Origin: Arthrobacter sp. zg-Y769 | GTDB taxonomy: Bacteria; Actinomycetota; Actinomycetes; Actinomycetales; Micrococcaceae | Direction: 5' to 3' | Assembly (NCBI RefSeq): GCF_020907405.1 | Contig: NZ_JAJJOE010000009.1 | Span: 1-64,000, forward strand | Length of the DNA stretch: 64,000 bases | In this document: one piece after another, positions 1-8,717 of the stretch | Numbering within the stretch: the stretch's first letter is position 1 | Layout: the number at the start of each line of letters is the position of its first letter | Position numbers and translations under genes: made by a program | Notes under the pieces: generated by a model | Database searches by the model: none | The model's input: only the letters and a program-made list of their open reading frames with translations | Told to the model about the DNA's origin: nothing

Positions 1-385
1 TTTTTCGAAGTGGCGGTTGTCTAGTGATGTTGAGCCGGGTGCTTTTGAGCAGCGTTTGTTGGATTTGCGTGAGAGCAGCAGTGCGGATGGGGCGTCGGCG
101 GATGATTTGCTGACGGAGCTTTTGTTGAAGCAGGGCTACTCGTTGACGGAGCAGGTCAATCCTGTGGAGATCGCCGGATTGGAGTTGCGGTCGGTGGCGG
201 GGGGCCTTGTTCTGGCTTATCTGGATGAGCACGTTAAGCCGTCGTTGGAGCAACTTCGGGCGGTTGTGGAGGCTGATCCGCAGCGTCTGATTGTGTTGGA
301 GGATGCGTTCCAGGGTGATGATGAGTTGAAGACGAACCTTGCCCAGTTGTGCAAGGGCCGGGGAGTTGAGCTGTGGACGGCGTAG
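1..385 (+). CDS. C-terminal end of Type III-like adenine methyltransferase (left copy, cut by window start)
   Basis: The reading frame is already open at base 2 and runs 128 codons to the stop at 383-385. It is identical to the last 128 codons of the complete methyltransferase at 6840-8717, so it is the tail of a second mod gene or of a mod fragment. No catalytic motif lies in this part; the DPPY and FxGxG motifs of the full copy are upstream of the shared segment. Codons end mainly in G or T, as in the matching part of the full copy but unlike that gene's upstream part. It overlaps the following res gene by 13 bases. Whether an intact mod precedes it cannot be seen. Confidence 0.85.
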   Translation, partial: FSKWRLSSDVEPGAFEQRLLDLRESSSADGASADDLLTELLLKQGYSLTEQVNPVEIAGLELRSVAGGLVLAYLDEHVKPSLEQLRAVVEADPQRLIVLEDAFQGDDELKTNLAQLCKGRGVELWTA

Positions 386-3369
386 CACGCGGGGCAGGGT
401 TCCAGTTTGACGCGAGCCAGCCGTATCAGCTGGAGGCGATTGCGTCGGTGGTTGACCTCTTTGACGGGCAGCCGCAGGATGCGCAGAAGCTGGTGACGAC
501 GCTGCGCGGTGCAGCGGTGCTGGCTGGGGATGACCAGTCAGCCCTGGAGATTGACCTCATGCAGGAGGTAGGGGCTGTTGGCAACAGTCTGGTGCTTGAT
601 CGTGACCTGATCCTGGCGAATTTGCAGCGGGTGCAGGACCGTAACGGCCTGGAAGTCGTCTCGAAGCTGTTCGATGAGGGTTCCCTTGATTTCGATATTG
701 AGATGGAGACCGGTACGGGTAAGACGTACGTGTATCTTCGTACGGTTTTTGAGCTGGCGGTGAAGTATAACTTCACGAAGTTCGTGATTCTGGTGCCCAG
801 CGTCGCGATCCGCGAGGGTGTGAATACGAGTATCCGCTTGATGCGTTCACACTTTGAGAATCTGTATAGGCAGTACGGAATCAACTTTGATTCCTCGGTT
901 TACAGCGGCAAGACGGCTGAGGAAGTGCAGTCGTTTGCGACGTCGACGAATGTGCAGATCCTGGTCATGACGATTGACTCGATCCGCGGCAATGCCAATA
1001 CCCGGATTATTCATCAGACCCGGGACAAGCTGAACGGGTTGCGGCCGCTGGATTATTTGAAGGCAACGCGGCCTGTGGTGATCATGGATGAGCCGCAGAA
1101 CATGGAGTCGCTGCTCTCCCAGTCGGCGGTAGGTGAACTAGATCCGGTCTTTACGCTGCGGTATAGCGCCACGCACGCGAAGCAGCGCAATGTGGTGTAC
1201 CGGTTGGACCCGGTGGATGCTCACGATCTGGGTTTGGTGAAGCAGATCGTGGTTGCGGATGTGCAGCAGCAGGGCGCGGACGCATCCCCTTATATCAAGT
1301 TGGTGGAGGTCAGGCGGGAGCCGTCCTGGTCGGCGCGGTTGGAACTGTCGGTCCGTACAGCCGACGGCACCATTACCCGCCGGATTGTGAGCGTGAAGCA
1401 ACATCAGGAACTCTCTGATGCCCGCCTGACGAACAACCCCGTCTACGAGGGGTGGCGGATCAACGAGATGAGCATTGAGCCTGCCAGCATCGACCTTACC
1501 CAGCACGGGTTCCTTTACGAGGGGGAGAGCCTTGGCGCCTCGACGGGAGCGATTTATAAGGAGATGATCCGCGAAACGATCCGGGAACACCTCCGCAAAG
1601 CCGTGCTGCTCCGGGGGCGGGGGATCAAGGTGCTCAGCCTGTTCTTCGTGGACAAGGTCGCCAGCTACCTCGGCAACGGTATGAACAACGACGATGCCGA
1701 CGGTGACTTCGCCCGCTGGTTTGATGAGGTATTCATTGAAGAGCGGGCCAAGAACCCGCGCTACCAGGAGTTGCTGCCGCAGGATCCGCGCGAGCTTCGC
1801 CGGGCGTACTTCTCCCAGATCAAACGCGGCAAGACGACGACGTTCAAGGACTCGTCGGGTGCGACCAAGGCTGATGATGATGCTTATGAGCTGATCATGA
1901 AGGACAAGGAACGTCTGCTGGACGAGAATGAACCGGTCCGGTTCATTTTCAGCCATTCGGCCCTGCGTGAGGGCTGGGATAACCCGAACGTCTTCCAGAT
2001 CTGCACCCTGCGCGAAATGGGGAAGGAGACGGAACGCCGCCAGACATTGGGCCGCGGCCTCCGCCTGCCCGTGGCGGAAACCAAGACGGGTTACCAGCGT
2101 GTTGGCGAACGAGGAATCGCGACCCTCACGGTGGTAGCGAACGAGTCGTATAAGAAATTCGCCGATGCCCTGCAGAAGGAGTACAAGGATGCAGGCGTGG
2201 ATATTGGCCGCGTGCGCAGGGCTGAGTTCTCCAAGATCCTGCTTCGGGACGAGGACGGGGTGATGACCGATGAGCGGTTCGGTTTCCAGCGCTCGGCCCA
2301 GGTCTGGGAGCACCTGAAAGACAAGGGGTTCATTGACCAGGCTGGTGCGGTTACCTCGGCATTCCAGCCGGATACGCTGGGCTTCAGCCTTCAGCTGCCC
2401 GCTGAGTACTCGGTATTTGAGGATGAGATTACTGATCTCATCGGGCGCGCGCACATCGGTAAGTATGTCCGTCCGGCAAGTAAGCGCCGGGCACGGAAGC
2501 TCAATAAGCAGCTGTACTTGACCCAGGAGTTTGAAGATTTCTGGGAAGCAATCAGCGGCAGGACTACCTACCGTGTCAGCGTGGGGCGCCGAGAGCTCCT
2601 GAAGAACTCAATCAAGGCTATCCAGGACGCGCCGCCAATCGAACCTTTGCGCATCCATGTCACCCGGGCGGGTGTGAGGGTGCTGCGTGGTGGCGCCAAG
2701 GGTGAGGAACTCGGCAGCCGGGATACGGATCTTCGGGGAAGCTATGATCTGCCGGACATCATTACCGAACTGCAGGAGGCAACTTCCCTCACTCGCAGAA
2801 CCATCATCGATATTTTGGTGGGCAGCGGACGTCTGTCCGAGTTCATTACGAATCCGAACGATTTTATTGCCATGGCCAAGCGGGTGCTGCAGGGCGAGCT
2901 GGCGAAGATCGTGGTTGAGGGCATTCAATACGAGAAGGTCGCCGGTTCCGTGTATGAGCTGCGGGAGTTGCAGGAGGATGGTGAGGAAGAGAAGGAACGT
3001 TTCCTTGACCAGATGTACCAGGTGCAACACACAGGTAAAACGGACTTCGATTATGTGGTGTTCGATTCCGATGTTGAACGCAGGTTCGCTGAGCTTTTGG
3101 ACTCGCGTGAGGATATCAAGCTGTTTATGAAGCTCCCGCCGAAGTTCAAGATCGATACTCCGGTGGGCCCGTATAACCCTGACTGGGCGATCATCAAGCA
3201 GGAGGACGGGCAGGACCGGGTGTATATGATCCGGGAGACGAAGAGCACGAACGATGATTCGAGGCTACGTCCGTCGGAGGTGGCGAAGATCAAGTCCGCA
3301 AAGGCGCATTTCGCGGCGCTTGGTGGCGTGAATTATTCACGTTCCGTGCCGGCGGCCTGGAACATCTAA
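373..3369 (+). CDS. Type III-like restriction subunit, DEAD/DEAH helicase with C-terminal nuclease (left copy)
   Basis: This 998-residue protein is identical to the one at 8705-11701. It has a Walker A motif (TGTGKT, residues 113-118), a DEPQ box in place of DEAD (239-242), a helicase motif VI of the type QTLGRGLR, and near the C-terminus a PD...ETK pattern (D937, E955, K957) typical of a PD-(D/E)XK nuclease. In Type III restriction enzymes such a Res subunit works with Mod, using ATP to translocate and cut foreign DNA. The GTG start at 373 follows GGGGAG and overlaps the mod stop, implying translational coupling. A hairpin terminator follows the stop. Confidence 0.9.
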   Translation: MDGVARGAGFQFDASQPYQLEAIASVVDLFDGQPQDAQKLVTTLRGAAVLAGDDQSALEIDLMQEVGAVGNSLVLDRDLILANLQRVQDRNGLEVVSKLFDEGSLDFDIEMETGTGKTYVYLRTVFELAVKYNFTKFVILVPSVAIREGVNTSIRLMRSHFENLYRQYGINFDSSVYSGKTAEEVQSFATSTNVQILVMTIDSIRGNANTRIIHQTRDKLNGLRPLDYLKATRPVVIMDEPQNMESLLSQSAVGELDPVFTLRYSATHAKQRNVVYRLDPVDAHDLGLVKQIVVADVQQQGADASPYIKLVEVRREPSWSARLELSVRTADGTITRRIVSVKQHQELSDARLTNNPVYEGWRINEMSIEPASIDLTQHGFLYEGESLGASTGAIYKEMIRETIREHLRKAVLLRGRGIKVLSLFFVDKVASYLGNGMNNDDADGDFARWFDEVFIEERAKNPRYQELLPQDPRELRRAYFSQIKRGKTTTFKDSSGATKADDDAYELIMKDKERLLDENEPVRFIFSHSALREGWDNPNVFQICTLREMGKETERRQTLGRGLRLPVAETKTGYQRVGERGIATLTVVANESYKKFADALQKEYKDAGVDIGRVRRAEFSKILLRDEDGVMTDERFGFQRSAQVWEHLKDKGFIDQAGAVTSAFQPDTLGFSLQLPAEYSVFEDEITDLIGRAHIGKYVRPASKRRARKLNKQLYLTQEFEDFWEAISGRTTYRVSVGRRELLKNSIKAIQDAPPIEPLRIHVTRAGVRVLRGGAKGEELGSRDTDLRGSYDLPDIITELQEATSLTRRTIIDILVGSGRLSEFITNPNDFIAMAKRVLQGELAKIVVEGIQYEKVAGSVYELRELQEDGEEEKERFLDQMYQVQHTGKTDFDYVVFDSDVERRFAELLDSREDIKLFMKLPPKFKIDTPVGPYNPDWAIIKQEDGQDRVYMIRETKSTNDDSRLRPSEVAKIKSAKAHFAALGGVNYSRSVPAAWNI

Positions 3370-3388
3370 CGTTTCCAACCGCCGGCCG

Positions 3389-3427
3389 TCCGTGCCCTAA
3401 TCCGCAAGTCACGGATCAGGGCACGGA
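3389..3427 (+). terminator. Hairpin downstream of res (left copy)
   Basis: A 16-bp stem with one A·C mismatch (arms 3389-3404 and 3412-3427) encloses a 7-base loop, 19 bases after the res stop codon. No T-run follows, so it may terminate poorly or stabilise the 3' end. The first nine bases of the left arm, TCCGTGCCC, recur at 3455-3463, exactly where the duplication ends. Confidence 0.6.
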
Positions 3428-3872
3428 TAGCTCTTCCTTGTGTGGAGGGGGTGGTCCGTGCCCCCTACAGCGAAGAGCTATGCATTAGTTGCACCGAACG
3501 TATGATTTGAGGAAGCCGGTGCTACTGGCTTCCGTCTCCAAGCCCAATTAGTTCTAATGCCTCAGCTGTCGACGGCTCGATCCCGTCACTGTGATTGAAC
3601 GATAAAATGGTTCCGGCGTTGGAACGTGCCACTCACCGCCGGAATTCAATGGTCGCAAGCATCCCGTTGCGGCGCGGCATCCCAGCAGTGTCAGAGGGCG
3701 TCGGTAGCCTTGGGGGCGTCCCAGTCTACCTGCTTTGCGTAGGAAATAGTGCCCCACCGTGGGTATGGAGGAGCAACACAAGAATGAGATCCATCGTGGC
3801 AGCGTCAACGTGTTCCTGTGTCCGAGTACTCTCGGTTGGTTGGACGCTGACGGTCCGCGTCAAGGTTGTCAA
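3428..3872. other. Intergenic segment upstream of the SNF2 helicase
   Basis: This stretch contains the end of the duplicated segment (to 3463) and about 400 bases of unique sequence before the helicase start. Small open frames here show no recognisable protein character. It should contain the promoter of the helicase-mod-res unit, but I cannot point to a convincing -35/-10 pair. Confidence 0.5.
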
Positions 3873-6785
3873 ATGACGTCGATCATCAGCGATTATCAGG
3901 CAAAGTACTATGCCCACGAGCTGCAGCGGAGCTACGCGAATGACCACGTTGGCAAGCTGGCCGGGCTGCTGTTTGACGCTCAGGTAGAACCGAAACCACA
4001 TCAAATAGATGCAGCATTGTTTGCGCTGCAGACGCCGTTCCTGCCGGGAGTTATTCTGGCCGATGAGGTGGGCCTCGGAAAGACGATTGAGGCAGGCATC
4101 GTCATCTCGCAGTACTGGGCAGAACGTCGGCGAAGCATCCTGATTGTTGCTCCGTCGAGCCTTCGGCAACAGTGGCAGCAGGAGCTTTATGAGAAGTTCC
4201 TTATCCCGTCGACCATCCTCGAACCCAAATCTAAGGATGAGCTCCTTAAGCAAGCGGGTTCCCGTTCAGCGCAAGTCTTGATCTGTTCCTATGAATTTGC
4301 GCTGCGGAATGAGCTATCGCTGCTGAAATCGTGGGACCTTGTAGTCGCTGACGAAGCCCACCGATTGCGCAATCACTGGACGGGTAAGACAAAAGCAGCC
4401 GAGGCCGTCGCTCATATCGTTAAGGGCGCGCGCAAAACGGTCCTGCTGACGGCAACGCCTCTGCAGAACAAGCTCGAGGAACTCTACGGCCTTGTCTCCA
4501 TCTTCGACCCCTCCTACTTCTACTCGCTCGAGGCGTTCCGTGAGCGGTACATCAAGAACCGTGAGATGACCGGTGATAATGATCTGGTCGAACGCGTGGC
4601 GGCGATCTCGAAGCGAACGCTCCGTCGGGATGCGGACAAGTACATTCACTTCACTAAGCGGATGCCGCTCACGGTGGAGTTCACCCCGTCGCCGGATGAG
4701 GCTCGGTTATATGACCTGGTGAACGATTATCTGCAGCGTGGTCAGTTGTTCGCGTTCGCCGGTAGTCAGCGTCACCTCTCCGCCTTGATCATTCGTAAGC
4801 GCCTAGGATCCTCGACCTACGCTGTCGCAAGCACGTTGGAGAACATCGCTAGTCGTCTGGCAGACGAGGTAGCGGCCGGGCAGCGGCGGGATGGCAGGGG
4901 TGGCCTTTTTACTGCGGAGTTCATAGCGGACGACGAACTCACTGGTGAGGTGCTCGAAGAAGCCGAAGAAGTCGGCGGTGCCACAGCCGAGGGACAGCAC
5001 GGTGCAGTGCAACCGGCTGTTTATCTGGACGAAAACACACTCACGGCCATGAAAGCGGAGGTTGCGGAGTTGCGCGACTACGCTGCCCTCGCCCGCTCGA
5101 TCACGGAGAACCAGAAGGCCGTCAAGCTCGGCGAAGCACTCGACCGGGGCTTTGAACGGTTGCGCGAGCTGGGAGCGCCTGAGAAAGCAATCATCTTCAC
5201 CGACTCGACGAAGACGCAAGAATACATCGCGCGGACTCTGACCGGCATGGGACGCGGCGAAGGATTGGTGCTGTTTAACGGGTCGAACAACTCGCCGGAG
5301 CAAACCGTCATTTATCAGGAATGGCTCAAAAAAAATAAGGACGGTGAAGTGGCTACGGGGATTGTCGCCGTCGATCGGCGCAAGGCACTCGTGGAGTATT
5401 TCCGTGACCAGGGCAAGATCATGATCGCCACTGAAGCTGCAGCCGAGGGCATCAATCTGCAGTTTTGCTCGATGCTAGTTAACTATGACCTGCCCTGGAA
5501 CCCGCAGCGCGTGGAGCAGCGCATCGGCCGCGTGCACCGTTTTGGGCAGAAGCACAACGTCGTGGTCGTCAACTTCTCGAATAAGGGCAATGTTGCTGAG
5601 CAACGAATTCTGGAATTGCTGACGGATAAGTTCAAGCTGTTCTCGAGCGTGTTCGGTGCCAGCGACGAAGTACTCGGTGCGATCGAGGACGGACTGGATT
5701 TCGAGAAGCGGATCAGCGATATCCTCACCAACTGCAAGACGGCCGGCGAATTGGACTCCGCCTTCAAGGAGCTGGAGGGACAGTATGCCACTGAGATTTC
5801 GAGTGAGATGGAGAAGGCGAAGGCAAAGGTCTTCGATAACCTGGATCCGCATGTACAGGATCGACTCAAAGCCTACGACGCCCAGTCAGGTGAGGTACTT
5901 AATAAGTTCGAACGCCTCCTGCTCGCGGTCACCCGCCATGAGCTGGCGGAACAGGCCAGTTTCGAGGGGGACGGCGGCACCTTCGTCCTCCACACAGCAC
6001 CGATTGCCGAGACCCCCACCGGGCGGTACTTCTTCAAATCGAAGCCGCAGGACAACGCGCACCAGTACAGGTATGCGAGTCCGTTGGCGCAACATGTTCT
6101 CGGAACCGCGAAGAGCCACGCCACCCCGGCTCGGGAGCTAACGTTATCGCTCAGCCAGTCAGCACGCGCTAGTAACTCGGTAAAGGAACTCGCAGGCGCT
6201 AGCGGTGAACTGACCGTCGACCTCCTGACGTTCACGATGAGGGCCCGGGATGAGGATATTGCCGAATCTTATGTACTCGCCGGTGGCCTGACCGACGACG
6301 GACAATGGCTCGATGAGGAATACGTTACTGACATTCTTGACCTAAGTTGTACTGAGGTTGGCGATGAGGAGGTGCGGATCGAACAGGAGAAATTCGAGCC
6401 GCAACTGGCGGTACGCCGCACTGAGTTAGAACGCGAGGTACGGGGCCGCAACTCACGGTACTACGACCAGCAGGAAGAGCTGATCTACCGTAACCAACAA
6501 GACCGCAAGGCAGAGCACGAGGGCAAAATCCGCGAGTACCGCGCGATGGAGAAGGATGCTCGCAAACGTGCGCGCCAGGCCGACGACCCAATGGAACAGC
6601 TCCGGCTCAAGAAGGAAGCCCGCAAGTGGGAGCAACGCGCTGAGGAAGCCGATGAGGAATTTCGGGAAGTCCTTAAACAGCTACGTGCTGAGGCAAACAA
6701 GTACCTCGAACTGATCGAACAGTCCCTTCAAGGTACGCAGACCACGGAGCATCTCTTCACGATTCGCTGGCGTATTGATGCCTGA
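3873..6785 (+). CDS. SNF2-family DEAD/DEAH helicase associated with a Type III-like restriction unit
   Basis: This 970-residue superfamily 2 ATPase carries Walker A DEVGLGKT (64-71), DEAH (160-163), the TATPLQN motif, and a C-terminal helicase lobe with EAAAEGIN (about 520) and RIGRVHRFGQ (about 549-558), the pattern of RapA/SNF2 DNA translocases. The last 110 residues are highly charged and predicted helical. The frame is open from 3759, but the preferred start is ATG 3873, 38 codons in, because the protein from there begins like its family. No nuclease motif was seen. It lies 54 bases upstream of mod in the same direction and so probably forms one operon with mod and res. SNF2-type helicases are also part of DISARM (DrmD), but no DrmA, DrmB or DrmC is present here. 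Confidence 0.85.
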   Translation: MTSIISDYQAKYYAHELQRSYANDHVGKLAGLLFDAQVEPKPHQIDAALFALQTPFLPGVILADEVGLGKTIEAGIVISQYWAERRRSILIVAPSSLRQQWQQELYEKFLIPSTILEPKSKDELLKQAGSRSAQVLICSYEFALRNELSLLKSWDLVVADEAHRLRNHWTGKTKAAEAVAHIVKGARKTVLLTATPLQNKLEELYGLVSIFDPSYFYSLEAFRERYIKNREMTGDNDLVERVAAISKRTLRRDADKYIHFTKRMPLTVEFTPSPDEARLYDLVNDYLQRGQLFAFAGSQRHLSALIIRKRLGSSTYAVASTLENIASRLADEVAAGQRRDGRGGLFTAEFIADDELTGEVLEEAEEVGGATAEGQHGAVQPAVYLDENTLTAMKAEVAELRDYAALARSITENQKAVKLGEALDRGFERLRELGAPEKAIIFTDSTKTQEYIARTLTGMGRGEGLVLFNGSNNSPEQTVIYQEWLKKNKDGEVATGIVAVDRRKALVEYFRDQGKIMIATEAAAEGINLQFCSMLVNYDLPWNPQRVEQRIGRVHRFGQKHNVVVVNFSNKGNVAEQRILELLTDKFKLFSSVFGASDEVLGAIEDGLDFEKRISDILTNCKTAGELDSAFKELEGQYATEISSEMEKAKAKVFDNLDPHVQDRLKAYDAQSGEVLNKFERLLLAVTRHELAEQASFEGDGGTFVLHTAPIAETPTGRYFFKSKPQDNAHQYRYASPLAQHVLGTAKSHATPARELTLSLSQSARASNSVKELAGASGELTVDLLTFTMRARDEDIAESYVLAGGLTDDGQWLDEEYVTDILDLSCTEVGDEEVRIEQEKFEPQLAVRRTELEREVRGRNSRYYDQQEELIYRNQQDRKAEHEGKIREYRAMEKDARKRARQADDPMEQLRLKKEARKWEQRAEEADEEFREVLKQLRAEANKYLELIEQSLQGTQTTEHLFTIRWRIDA

Positions 6786-6839
6786 GCGGACCCTCCCCGT
6801 GACCGACAAGACTGTATTGACCATGAAAGAAGAAATCAC

Positions 6840-8717
6840 ATGACGGACGATGTCCACGAAATACCCTCAACGACACCTAATTTCCAGACCGCGCTAGCAG
6901 AGCAGCTTGCCGATTTGGTGCCGGAGGCTATCGCTGACGGCAAGGTAGACGTCGAGAAGCTCAAGGAACTGCTCGACGTCGATGCTGCTGACGGTAACGA
7001 GCGTTTCGGCCTCTTCTGGCCCGGTAAGAAGCGCGCCCTGCGAGCGGCACAGGAGCCGACGACCGCGACGCTGCGGCCTGACTTCGAGAACTCCAAGGAC
7101 TGGGACACCACCAAGAACGTCTTCATCGAGGGCGACAACCTCGAAGTGCTCAAGATCCTGCAGAAGCACTATCACGCGAAGATCAAGATGATCTATATCG
7201 ATCCTCCGTACAACACGGGTAAGGACTTCGTGTACCCGGACAACTTCAAGGAGGGTCTCGACACTTACCTGGAGTGGACGCGCCAGGTTAATGACGAAGG
7301 TAAGAAGCTCTCCTCGAACGCTGAGACAGAGGGTCGCTATCACTCCAATTGGCTGAACATGATGTACCCGCGGTTAAAGCTCGCACGCAACCTCCTAACG
7401 GACGACGGCCTATTCTTCATTAGCATCAGCGACCATGAGCAAGCGCATCTTCGAAAGCTTCTGGACGAAGTCTTCGGCGAGTCCAATTTCATCGGCGACA
7501 TCATCTGGAATTCGACGAAGTCAGTAACTAATACTGCCTTGATTTCAGTCTCTCACACGTACAATTTTGTTTATGCGAAGAATATTCGGCATTTTACCGA
7601 AAACCGTTCTGATTTCCGTCTCCCTGACTCAGAGAAGGGATTTAGTAATCCTGACAATGATCAGCGAGGCCCATGGAAAGCTGACCCCTTCCAGGTAGGC
7701 GGCTGGCGTCCAAATCAGCAATACGAGATTGTCAATCCCAACACGGGGGTACGATATACGCCAAACCCGGGTTCGAGTTGGAAGAACGAGCGTAACAAAT
7801 TCGATGAACTGATGGCAGATGGCCGTATTGTTTTTGGCGCTACGGGCAAAGGTGGGCCGATGCGTAAGCGCTTCCTGGTCGAGGCCCTCGAGCGCGGTAA
7901 AGTGACCAAGACTCTTTGGGATGACGTCCCGACAACAACAAACGCCACACAAGCCCTGAAAGACCTCTTCGGCGGGCGCTCTCCATTCGATACCCCCAAG
8001 CCTGTCGACCTGATCGTTCGAATGCTTCAGCTCGGAACACGATCAGACTCTATAGTGCTGGACTTTTTCGCAGGGTCTGGGACTACCGCTCATGGGGTAA
8101 TGCAGCTTAATGCGGAGGACGGCGGCACTCGGCGGTACATACAGGTGCAGTTGCCGGAGCCCGTTACTGATGATTCCGAAGCTGCGTCCCAAGGATTGAA
8201 GACAGTAGCGGAGATAGCAAGGAAGCGTATCGATCTTGCGGGGCAGCGACTTAAGGCTGAACATAGTCAGCGGGTGGACGTGGCGAATGACCTCGACGTC
8301 GGTTATCGCTCCTTCGTGTTGAACGACACCAATTTTTCGAAGTGGCGGTTGTCTAGTGATGTTGAGCCGGGTGCTTTTGAGCAGCGTTTGTTGGATTTGC
8401 GTGAGAGCAGCAGTGCGGATGGGGCGTCGGCGGATGATTTGCTGACGGAGCTTTTGTTGAAGCAGGGCTACTCGTTGACGGAGCAGGTCAATCCTGTGGA
8501 GATCGCCGGATTGGAGTTGCGGTCGGTGGCGGGGGGCCTTGTTCTGGCTTATCTGGATGAGCACGTTAAGCCGTCGTTGGAGCAACTTCGGGCGGTTGTG
8601 GAGGCTGATCCGCAGCGTCTGATTGTGTTGGAGGATGCGTTCCAGGGTGATGATGAGTTGAAGACGAACCTTGCCCAGTTGTGCAAGGGCCGGGGAGTTG
8701 AGCTGTGGACGGCGTAG
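6840..8717 (+). CDS. Type III-like site-specific DNA adenine methyltransferase (Mod)
   Basis: This 625-residue enzyme has motif IV DPPYNTG at 121-127 and the AdoMet-binding motif DFFAGSGTT at 408-416. That order defines the beta class of N6-adenine methyltransferases, to which Type III Mod subunits belong. The region between them contains the expected target-recognition segment, and about 7500-8020 is clearly more AT-rich than its surroundings. Mod modifies host DNA and gives the Mod-Res complex its specificity. The ATG at 6840 follows AAAGAAG. At about 8333 the codon style changes from C-ending to G/T-ending codons, exactly where the duplicated segment begins, so the gene looks like a mosaic. 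The stop overlaps the res start by 13 bases. Confidence 0.92.
   Translation: MTDDVHEIPSTTPNFQTALAEQLADLVPEAIADGKVDVEKLKELLDVDAADGNERFGLFWPGKKRALRAAQEPTTATLRPDFENSKDWDTTKNVFIEGDNLEVLKILQKHYHAKIKMIYIDPPYNTGKDFVYPDNFKEGLDTYLEWTRQVNDEGKKLSSNAETEGRYHSNWLNMMYPRLKLARNLLTDDGLFFISISDHEQAHLRKLLDEVFGESNFIGDIIWNSTKSVTNTALISVSHTYNFVYAKNIRHFTENRSDFRLPDSEKGFSNPDNDQRGPWKADPFQVGGWRPNQQYEIVNPNTGVRYTPNPGSSWKNERNKFDELMADGRIVFGATGKGGPMRKRFLVEALERGKVTKTLWDDVPTTTNATQALKDLFGGRSPFDTPKPVDLIVRMLQLGTRSDSIVLDFFAGSGTTAHGVMQLNAEDGGTRRYIQVQLPEPVTDDSEAASQGLKTVAEIARKRIDLAGQRLKAEHSQRVDVANDLDVGYRSFVLNDTNFSKWRLSSDVEPGAFEQRLLDLRESSSADGASADDLLTELLLKQGYSLTEQVNPVEIAGLELRSVAGGLVLAYLDEHVKPSLEQLRAVVEADPQRLIVLEDAFQGDDELKTNLAQLCKGRGVELWTA

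Larger units (their letters stand above)
1..3463 (+). repeat. Direct repeat, left copy (mod tail + res + terminator)
   Basis: Bases 1-3463 match 8333-11795 at a constant offset of 8332. The one difference I found is at 3407 (A) against 11739 (G), in the loop of the terminator hairpin. Similarity stops at 3464/11796, just after the shared string GTGGTCCGTGCCC. The left limit is unknown because the window begins inside the repeat. Confidence 0.97.

Noticed and set aside
1138-2454. Long open frame (438 codons) antisense to res, repeated at 9470-10786
   Set aside because: It lies wholly opposite the helicase/nuclease gene, has no recognisable motif and shows the composition expected of a GC-rich shadow frame.
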